47,979 nucleotides of DNA from Peptacetobacter sp900539645 (GTDB lineage Bacteria; Bacillota; Clostridia; Peptostreptococcales; Peptostreptococcaceae): contig NZ_JBLOUI010000015.1 of the NCBI RefSeq assembly GCF_047807365.1, positions 1-47,979 on the forward strand. Reading direction: 5' to 3'. The notes beneath the pieces were generated by a model. It saw only the letters and a program-made list of their open reading frames with translations, had not been told where the DNA came from and ran no database searches. Both the position numbers and the translations under genes were made by a program. Below are positions 42,219-47,979 of the stretch, piece by piece. Numbering within the stretch: position 1 is the first letter of the stretch; each line of letters opens with the position of its first letter.

Positions 42219-42246
42219 AGACTGCTGCAAAAATTGCAACAGTCTT
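42219..42246 (-). terminator. Terminator of purC, right end of the copy 9 region
   Basis: AAGACTGCTGCAA pairs with TTGCAACAGTCTT. Read on the minus strand it is followed by eight T. Confidence 0.85.
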
Positions 42247-42259
42247 ATATTTCTATTAA

Positions 42260-42937
42260 TTAAGCTAATATCATTTTAGTTAAGTCCATTGGATCAACTA
42301 TTTCTCCGTCTTTGTAAACTCTCATGTTTCCTGAAGCTATTTCGTCTATTAATATAACTTCGTCATTGTAGAATCCGAATTCGAATTTTATGTCGTATAA
42401 TTCTAATCCTTTTTCTTCTAAGTCTTTAGCAACAACTGCAGTTATTTTTCTAGTTCTTTCTTTCATCTGATCGAACTGTTCCTGAGTCATTATTCCTAAA
42501 GCTTCTAATCCTTCAGAAGTAACTAATGGGTCACATCTTTCATCGTCTTTTAAAGTAACTTCAACGTAAGCATCTAATTTAGCTCCGTTTTCTATGTATT
42601 CTCCATATCTTCTTATGAAGCTTCCTACTGCTCTGTAACGGCATATAACTTCTACACCTTTACCGAAAACTTTAGCTGGTAATACTTCCATAGTTGATTT
42701 TTCTATGTCAGCGCTAACGTAGTGAGTTTTTATTCCTGCTTCTTTTAATAATTCAAAGTAGTGAACAGAAGTTTTTAAGTTTTCTCTACCTATACCTTCT
42801 ATTGTTAAACCTATTGAGTTTTCACCTGGATCGAATACTCCATCTTTACCAGTACAATCATCTTTGAATAATAATTCAAAATTACCGTTGTCTAATTCAA
42901 AAACGTCTTTAGTTTTACCTGTGTATACTTTTCTCAT
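42260..42937 (-). CDS. purC: Phosphoribosylaminoimidazole-succinocarboxamide synthase (SAICAR synthetase)
   Basis: A 225-residue purine biosynthesis enzyme that joins CAIR and aspartate using ATP. It begins MRKVYTGKTKDVFEL. ATP and substrate motifs include EVICRYRAVGSFIRRYG, DPLVTSEGLEALGI, YDIKFEFGFYNDEVILIDEIASGNMRVYKDGE. TGGAGG precedes the ATG on the minus strand. No other pur gene is adjacent. Confidence 0.97.
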   Translation of the reverse strand: MRKVYTGKTKDVFELDNGNFELLFKDDCTGKDGVFDPGENSIGLTIEGIGRENLKTSVHYFELLKEAGIKTHYVSADIEKSTMEVLPAKVFGKGVEVICRYRAVGSFIRRYGEYIENGAKLDAYVEVTLKDDERCDPLVTSEGLEALGIMTQEQFDQMKERTRKITAVVAKDLEEKGLELYDIKFEFGFYNDEVILIDEIASGNMRVYKDGEIVDPMDLTKMILA

Positions 42938-42987
42938 GCCTTTTCCTCCAATGAATATATAAAAATTAATTATAGTCTTTTTTACTT

Positions 42988-43008
42988 AATCCGAAAAGCG
43001 TTCGGATT
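42988..43008 (-). promoter_or_regulatory. Candidate PurBox/operator upstream of purC
   Basis: A palindrome AATCCGAA-AAGCG-TTCGGATT lies about 51 bases upstream of the purC start. On the minus strand AAAATCCGAACGCT resembles the CCGAAC core of Gram-positive pur boxes, and a TATAAT follows about 20 bases downstream. It could also be a leader hairpin. Assignment is tentative. Confidence 0.5.
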
Positions 43009-43084
43009 TTGAGGGTGTTTTTCCCTTTTGCAAAATCTATTATAACACAAAATAGTCAAAAAGTTGAACTTTTTTTAAAAAAAA

Positions 43085-43900
43085 TTAAAAAAAGTTCACT
43101 GAATATAAATCTGTTCTTCTATGTTTTAATAGTGGAAGTTCACTTCTTACTTTTTTAGTGTACTCTTTATCTATATCCGCATATAATATGCATTCGTTTT
43201 CATCTGCAGCAGCTATTATATTACCCCAAGGGTCTGAAACCCTAGAGTTTCCAAAAGCTACGTAAGATGCAGATTCATCTCTAGCAGGTGCAGCGCCCAC
43301 AAAATAAACCTGATTATCAAGTGCTCTCATTCTTATAGAAAGTTCCCAATGAGCAGGTCCAGTAGTCATATTAAATGCTGCAGGAAGGATAATAAGTTCG
43401 GCACCTTCCAAAGCCATTAAACGAGAAAGTTCGGGAAATCTTATATCATAGCAAATAGCCACACCTATTTTTCCGAACTCTGTATCGACAATAGTAACAT
43501 TATGTCCGGAAGAAAGTGTATCAGACTCTTTAAAAGAAACCCCACCTTCTACATCTATATCAAATAGATGCATCTTTTGGTGTTTTCCAATAAGTTCCCC
43601 TTTTCTATCAAATACGAATGAAGTATTGTAGATATTCCCATTTTCTAGTTCGGGAATACTTCCACCTACTAAGTAGATAGAATTTTTCTTTGCTGCACTA
43701 CTTAAAGCTTCAGTAGTTTTTCCTGGATATTCTTCAGCGAATACTGGAAAGTAACTATTTTCATAAGGGCAGTTAAACATCTCTGGTAAGACTATAATTT
43801 CAGCACCATTGTTAGCGGCTTCATCTATCATCTCCAATGCGTGAGATATATTTTTATCTTTATCATCACAAACTTTCATTTGGCAAACTGCTATTTTCAT
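43085..43900 (-). CDS. Nitrilase-superfamily amidase (omega-amidase-like)
   Basis: A 271-residue carbon-nitrogen hydrolase. The catalytic triad is visible: Glu in IIVLPEMFNCPYE, Lys in GKHQKMHLFDID, Cys in VAICYDIRFPELSRL. The pattern with WELSIRMRALDNQVYFVGAAPA resembles omega-amidase (Nit2) and related enzymes. The true substrate is not readable. AGGAGG lies before the ATG. It precedes purC on the same strand with 147 bases between. Confidence 0.88.
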   Translation of the reverse strand: MKIAVCQMKVCDDKDKNISHALEMIDEAANNGAEIIVLPEMFNCPYENSYFPVFAEEYPGKTTEALSSAAKKNSIYLVGGSIPELENGNIYNTSFVFDRKGELIGKHQKMHLFDIDVEGGVSFKESDTLSSGHNVTIVDTEFGKIGVAICYDIRFPELSRLMALEGAELIILPAAFNMTTGPAHWELSIRMRALDNQVYFVGAAPARDESASYVAFGNSRVSDPWGNIIAAADENECILYADIDKEYTKKVRSELPLLKHRRTDLYSVNFF

Positions 43901-44207
43901 TTTTACCTCCTTTAAAAGAGTAAAATATTTTTGAATTTTTGAAATTTATATATTATCTGTATTATATCATAGAAAAAGTCTTGTAACTGTTGATTTTACA
44001 CAAAAATAAAATTTTTGAGTGAATAATTTTCTGAAACTATAACCAAAAACTATAGCTAAATATGTAATCTATAGAAATGTATAATTTATGCCGAATTGTA
44101 GTGATAAATGTTGTATAATTGTCTAGAGTTGTTAAAAGAAATTATTCAATAAAGATAAATTTATTGTTTAAAGTTGTGTAAAAAAAGTAAATAAAGGAGG
44201 GAAAAAA
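43901..44207 (+). other. Divergent promoter gap between the amidase and thrE-type genes
   Basis: 307 AT-rich bases with no ORF of note. They must contain both promoters. No operator, riboswitch or terminator stands out. Confidence 0.5.
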
Positions 44208-44984
44208 ATGGAGAGAGATTTTGAGGATATAGACAGAATCCTCAACTTTGCTGCTGAGGCTGGGAGAAATATGCTGAAATGTGGCGGTGAAATATATAGA
44301 GTAGAGGATACAATTCAAAGACTATGTATGGCATTTGGGATAGATAATGCCGAAGTATTTGCAACGCCGACTACATTATTATTATCGGTGTATAAGAATA
44401 AAAAAGTTTATTCAGTTGTTAAAAGGATAAACGAGAGATCTACAGATTTGAATATGATGAAAAAAATAAACGCATTGTCTAGAAATATAGCATATGAAAA
44501 TCTAAGTATAGATGAATGTGAAGAGAGATTAGAAGAGATTTGCAAAAAAGAAAGTTACTCCCATACAATAACAATACTTGGGGCAGGACTTGTGACATCT
44601 TGTTTCTCTATCTTATTTGGTGGTGGAGAAATAGATTTTATAATGTCGTTTTTAGTTGGAATGGTTACAAAGATTTTACAAGAATATTTATCTAATAAGA
44701 GTCTTAACGAATTCTTTGTAAATATAATTTGTGCTGCTTTTATTGCTATGGCATCTGTTATATGTGTAGAGGGCGGAGTTTTAAAAACTATGGACTACAT
44801 AATAGCAGGGGTTATAATGCTTCTAGTTCCTGGTTTTGCACTTACAAATGCGATAAGGGATATATTGGATGGGCAGTTAGTTGCAGGTACAGCAAAATTA
44901 TCTGAGGTTGTATTTATAGGTACATCAATTGCAGTTGGAATGGCATTAGTCCTAAACTGGTACTTGAGAGGGGGATTCTTTTAA
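44208..44984 (+). CDS. ThrE/YjjP-type threonine/serine exporter, large half
   Basis: A 258-residue DUF1212 protein. A soluble N-terminal domain (EAGRNMLKCGGEIYRVEDTIQRLCMAFGI, FATPTTLLLSV) precedes five or so membrane helices from about residue 118. It forms the first half of a split ThrE-type transporter; the second half starts at the base after its stop. Exported amino acid is inferred from the family. AAAGGAGGG precedes the ATG. Confidence 0.87.
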   Translation: MERDFEDIDRILNFAAEAGRNMLKCGGEIYRVEDTIQRLCMAFGIDNAEVFATPTTLLLSVYKNKKVYSVVKRINERSTDLNMMKKINALSRNIAYENLSIDECEERLEEICKKESYSHTITILGAGLVTSCFSILFGGGEIDFIMSFLVGMVTKILQEYLSNKSLNEFFVNIICAAFIAMASVICVEGGVLKTMDYIIAGVIMLLVPGFALTNAIRDILDGQLVAGTAKLSEVVFIGTSIAVGMALVLNWYLRGGFF

Positions 44985-45461
44985 ATGATAAGGATATTAA
45001 TTGAAACTGTAGCTGCATACGGTGTAGCTGTAGGGTTTGGAATTTTATTCAATATAAAAGGTAGAACCCTTAGAGTAGCTGGTGTAGGTGGAGCTATAGG
45101 TTGGTTTGTATATAAAATAACTTCTATATATATGGGATTTGCACCTGGGGCTGCTTTTTTTGCGGCAGGTATATCATTTAGTGTATACTGTGAAATCTGT
45201 GCAAGGGTGTATATGATTCCGGCTACAATACTTAGTGCCTGTGCATTAATCGTGCTTGTGCCGGGATTTGGTGTGTATCGTTCAATATATGAATTTATAC
45301 TTGAGCACTATGTTACAGCAGGAAATGTTATGACAGAAACCCTGGCATCTGCTGGAGCATTGGCACTTTCATTGGTGTTTGTTACATCTATATTTAAAAA
45401 CTTCCACCTTGCTAAATTCTTAAAAAAATTCAATATAACATTAAAGAAGAAAAATATATAG
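44985..45461 (+). CDS. ThrE/YjjB-type exporter, small half (DUF3815)
   Basis: A 158-residue protein with four to five helices; AGVGGAIGWFVYKI and VLVPGFGVYRSIYEFI mark the family. It starts at the base after the upstream stop, so translation is coupled and both halves should form one transporter. Confidence 0.86.
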   Translation: MIRILIETVAAYGVAVGFGILFNIKGRTLRVAGVGGAIGWFVYKITSIYMGFAPGAAFFAAGISFSVYCEICARVYMIPATILSACALIVLVPGFGVYRSIYEFILEHYVTAGNVMTETLASAGALALSLVFVTSIFKNFHLAKFLKKFNITLKKKNI

Positions 45462-45579
45462 AGGAATATAAAATTTATACATCAAATATACTAAATTAAC
45501 CTAAAAATAACTAGATTAATGTATGCGAAGGGTATATAATATAATTCTGATATTAGAAAATGAGAAGGGAGGATAAACA

Positions 45580-46620
45580 GTGATAGAAAGAAATTTTTAC
45601 AAAGATAGAAAAGCTAAATTGTATCATCATAATGAAGAAGAAATACATCTGAAGTCATACCTATTTGGCAATGGGATAAGATTAGTATCAGTATTGGCTG
45701 GTATAACGTGTCTAGCATTATTCTTTGAAAATAGTAGAATGGACAATACAAGTATAGTTGTACTTTATGTACTTGCTGCTGTATTAACTGCTAGATTTAC
45801 AGAAGGATATATTTTTGGAACAATAGCTTCGGTATCATCAATGTTTATATATAACTTTTTCTTTATAAACCCTCGTTATACATTTGCTGTAGAACAAAAG
45901 ATGTATACACTTTCTTTTGCCGTTATGGTTGGAGTTTCTTTGCTAGCTGCAGGTATAACATCTAAGCTTAAAAAGAAGGTCGAGGCTGAAAAAATACAAG
46001 CTAAGAAAATGGAGATGCTGTATCGTACAGATGGATCGTTCTTAAAAGCTAGAGATAGAGAACAAGTTGTTGAAAACTGTGGAGAAAACCTTGTAAACAT
46101 ACTTGGAAAGACAATATTAATAACAATAGCAGATGAGAGAAGAAACCTTATGGAGCCTCATGTGTATATATGCAATAATAACGGAAGCGAAAATTTATTT
46201 AAATTAGTAAAAGAAAGAGAAATTATAAAAGAATGTTTTAGAACTGGTAAGACTAAAGGAGTAGGTGTAAAAGTAAATACTTCTACATATCAAAAAACAG
46301 GTATAAAGGAAGAAGGAAGTAATGCATATTATGTTCCAATAAAAGGAAATTACTTGACTCTTGGTGTTATCGGTGTTGCATGCTATAAGAGAGAAATTCT
46401 TTCTGATGAGGAAAAGAAAATTATCAAGGTTGTAGCAGAACAAACTGCAATTGCTCTTGAAAGAGAAAATATTTATGCAAGAAGACATCGTGCTATTATC
46501 GAAGGAGAAGGGGAAAAACTTGTTCAGAAGATTAATAGAATTACAGGAAGTGATTATGCTACTCTTGATGATTTCTTGTATGACAATAGCACAGTAAATA
46601 AGGTAAATGATGAGAATTAG
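45580..46620 (+). CDS. KdpD-like membrane/GAF protein without kinase domain
   Basis: A 346-residue protein. Residues about 25-130 contain four membrane helices of the DUF4118 type found in the sensor KdpD (YVLAAVLTARFTEGYIFGTIASVSSMFIYNFFFINPRYTF). Residues about 150-320 form a GAF domain ending VVAEQTAIALERENIYARRH. The N-terminal KdpD/Usp region and the histidine-kinase and ATPase domains are absent. It starts at a GTG after AAGGGAGG. It may be a truncated, orphan relative of KdpD; a sensory role is inferred. Confidence 0.78.
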   Translation: MIERNFYKDRKAKLYHHNEEEIHLKSYLFGNGIRLVSVLAGITCLALFFENSRMDNTSIVVLYVLAAVLTARFTEGYIFGTIASVSSMFIYNFFFINPRYTFAVEQKMYTLSFAVMVGVSLLAAGITSKLKKKVEAEKIQAKKMEMLYRTDGSFLKARDREQVVENCGENLVNILGKTILITIADERRNLMEPHVYICNNNGSENLFKLVKEREIIKECFRTGKTKGVGVKVNTSTYQKTGIKEEGSNAYYVPIKGNYLTLGVIGVACYKREILSDEEKKIIKVVAEQTAIALERENIYARRHRAIIEGEGEKLVQKINRITGSDYATLDDFLYDNSTVNKVNDEN

Positions 46621-46627
46621 ATATAAA

Positions 46628-46659
46628 GCAGAGAGAAAATTTTTCTCTCTGTTTTTTTA
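46628..46659 (+). terminator. Terminator of the KdpD-like gene
   Basis: GCAGAGAGAAAATTTTTCTCTCTGT hairpin followed by T7. Confidence 0.88.
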
Positions 46660-46733
46660 TTCACGAAACAAGTATAATAGACTTAACAAAGAAAATAAAA
46701 TTTCTAAAAATTAAAAGTTGGGGGATGTTAAAA

Positions 46734-47723
46734 ATGCTACTACTTAACAAATCAGACATAAAAAAAGTATTTACAATGAAAGATGCAATAGAAGCTGATA
46801 AAAAAGCGTATCAGGCATTCAGTGAAAAAGATGCTGTAGTTCCAATAAGAACAAATTTAGGAACAGTAAGAGAAGGAGAAAGCATGTTATTCATGCCAGG
46901 ATATGTAAAATCATTAGATTGTGCAGGGATAAAAATAGTATCAGTATTCCCTGGAAATGCTGAAAAAGGAAAACCAGTTGTTCCAGCGACAGTTATATTA
47001 ATGGATGCAACTACAGGTGAAGTTATATCTGTGATGGATGGAACATATATAACTCGGGTTAGAACAGGTGCGGCTTCAGGTGCAGCAGTTGATCTTCTTG
47101 CTAAAAAAGATGCAAAAGTTGGTGCATTAATAGGTACAGGTGGGCAGGCTCCAGCTCAGTTAGAGGCTATGCTTGCAGCTAGAGAACTTGAAGAAGTTAG
47201 AGTGTTTAGCAGAAATAAAGAAAAAAGAGAAAAATTTGCTGAAGATATGTCAAAAGAATTAGCTTCTTATGGAGCAAAAATAGTTGCTGCAGATTCTTCA
47301 GATGATGCAATAAAAGATGCAGATGTTATAGTATTAGCAACTACATCAGAAGTTCCAGTTATAGATGGTGATCTTGTAAAAGAAGGAGCCTTGATAAGTG
47401 GTGTTGGTTCATATATGCCTAATATGCACGAAATAGATGAAGTTAGTATAAAAAGAGCTTCTAAAATATTCTGTGATTCAGTAGATGCAGTACTAGAAGA
47501 AGCAGGATGTATAATAACTCCTCTTAAAAAAGGAATAATATCAAAAGAAAATGACTTAAATAAAGAACTAGGCGATGTTGTAAGTGGAAAAATACCTGGA
47601 AGAGAATCAGATGACGAAATAATAATATTCAAGAGCGTAGGAATCGGAGTACAGGATGTTGTAACAGCTCAGATGATTTACGATAGAGCTATAGAAAAAA
47701 ATATAGGAACAAACTGGGAATAA
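46734..47723 (+). CDS. Ornithine cyclodeaminase/mu-crystallin family dehydrogenase
   Basis: A 329-residue NAD(P)-dependent protein. TNLGTVREGESMLFMPGYV and GTYITRVRTGAASGAAVDLLAKK form the substrate region, and the Rossmann motif is GALIGTGGQAPAQLEAMLAARELEEVRVFSR (about residue 130). Family members deaminate ornithine to proline or reduce or oxidise alanine and related amino acids; this sequence does not decide which. The ATG at 46734 follows GGGGG at a proper distance; the in-frame ATG nine bases before is too close to it. Confidence 0.87.
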   Translation: MLLLNKSDIKKVFTMKDAIEADKKAYQAFSEKDAVVPIRTNLGTVREGESMLFMPGYVKSLDCAGIKIVSVFPGNAEKGKPVVPATVILMDATTGEVISVMDGTYITRVRTGAASGAAVDLLAKKDAKVGALIGTGGQAPAQLEAMLAARELEEVRVFSRNKEKREKFAEDMSKELASYGAKIVAADSSDDAIKDADVIVLATTSEVPVIDGDLVKEGALISGVGSYMPNMHEIDEVSIKRASKIFCDSVDAVLEEAGCIITPLKKGIISKENDLNKELGDVVSGKIPGRESDDEIIIFKSVGIGVQDVVTAQMIYDRAIEKNIGTNWE

Positions 47724-47741
47724 TACATAATTATTAATTAA

Positions 47742-47831
47742 GCTCCACATCATCCACTATATCTTAAGAAAACATTAGAATTTGAAGAATTTGATGTTGA
47801 AGGATATATTAATAAAAAATTAAGAAGATAG
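47742..47831 (+). pseudogene. Possible C-terminal gene remnant
   Basis: 29 open codons (APHHPLYLKKTLEFEEFDVE... ending NKKLRR) run to a TAG. There is no start codon or ribosome site, and a stop lies directly before. It reads like the tail of a protein gene whose front is lost. Origin not recognised; chance is possible at this length. Confidence 0.3.
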
Positions 47832-47835
47832 ACGT

Positions 47836-47875
47836 AAAAAGGAACACCCAAGTTTTACTTGAGGGTTCCTTTTTT
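47836..47875 (+). terminator. Rho-independent terminator
   Basis: AAAAAGGAACACCCAAG pairs with CTTGAGGGTTCCTTTTT. It terminates the cyclodeaminase-family transcript, possibly in both directions. Confidence 0.85.
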
Positions 47876-47876
47876 A

Positions 47877-47979
47877 GTATGACGGGCATGCTATTAATCT
47901 GTGGTGAAAGTCCATAAAAGGCGTAGCTACCGACGAACTTGATAGCGACTTGCAAGGTTTGTGCTGCGAAGCATAGGCG
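47877..47979 (+). other. Possible 5' end of a group II intron, cut by the window edge
   Basis: The last 100 bases are less AT-rich than their surroundings and contain GCATGCTATTAATCTGTGG, TGAAAGTCCATAAAAGGCG, TAGCTACCGACGAACTTGAT and AGCGACTTGCAAGG. These resemble domain I segments of bacterial group II introns as I remember them (TGAAAGTCC followed by GGCG). Domains V-VI and a maturase would lie outside the window, so this is unconfirmed. Confidence 0.45.

Overview
The window is AT-rich, densely coded and mostly transcribed on the + strand. It looks like a strict anaerobe of the Clostridia, most likely in or near the Peptostreptococcaceae. Supporting signs are a surface protein anchored by three CWB2 (PF04122) repeats, a CdISt1-like IStron (group I intron plus TnpB), a HesB-like selenoprotein with in-frame UGA, a siroheme-type sulfite reductase-like protein, ACC genes behind a FapR-like operator, and strong AGGAGG ribosome sites. 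I cannot name the species.

Layout: 1-5.1 kb, kdpFABC potassium pump operon. 5.3-6.6 kb, GltD-like flavin oxidoreductase. 6.9-8.8 kb, AAA/DUF4143 ATPase and a DUF4869-like protein. 8.8-11.2 kb, a surface LRR/CWB2 protein whose leader carries 13.5 AGAC repeats followed by a terminator. 11.5-15.4 kb, a six-gene metal-cofactor cluster (DUF134, NifX-like, two ferredoxin-bearing Mrp/MinD ATPases, MBL hydrolase, NifX-like). 15.7-18.1 kb, Bcp peroxiredoxin and a toxin-antitoxin-like pair. 18.2-21.2 kb, YitT protein, two HesB-like proteins (one with Sec, one with Cys), TrmB. 21.7-26.1 kb, a small membrane protein and accBCDA. 26.4-30.6 kb, an HExxH membrane protein, LysR regulator, sulfite reductase-like protein and HemB. 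30.9-34.6 kb, a small membrane protein gene interrupted by the IStron, then an amidohydrolase. 34.8-37.5 kb, an arsenic-type operon (ArsR, ArsP-like permease, thiol-redox protein, ArsC-DNA glycosylase fusion). 37.6-38.9 kb, B3/B4-domain protein and Ogt. 39.1-41.9 kb, an MmeI-like restriction-methyltransferase. 42.3-43.9 kb, PurC and a nitrilase-family amidase (minus strand). 44.2-47.7 kb, a split ThrE exporter, a KdpD-like sensor fragment and an ornithine cyclodeaminase-family enzyme. The right edge may hold the start of a group II intron.

Three things stand out. (1) A family of 150-340 bp nested hairpins, eight recognisable copies plus fragments, has a conserved asymmetric internal loop (CTCCAGGCTTC opposite TGCAGAWTGTCG), variable but covarying stems, and placement mostly at gene 3' ends on the coding strand. 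I do not recognise it as a named family. (2) The AGAC tract lies inside a short leader ORF just before a rho-independent terminator. Only one of the three repeat phases lets ribosomes enter the terminator stem, which suggests a phase-variable attenuator for the surface protein. (3) The IStron shows P1 pairing between its TTGAT target and an internal guide, plus a 9-bp pairing that ties its extreme 3' end to the base next to that guide.

Functional links: HemB makes the porphyrin precursor that the siroheme enzyme needs. The KdpD-like membrane/GAF protein at 45.6 kb may relate to the kdp pump, although no kinase or KdpE is present. The ArsC-glycosylase fusion sits in an operon with two near-identical ATATATCGATATAT-type operators.
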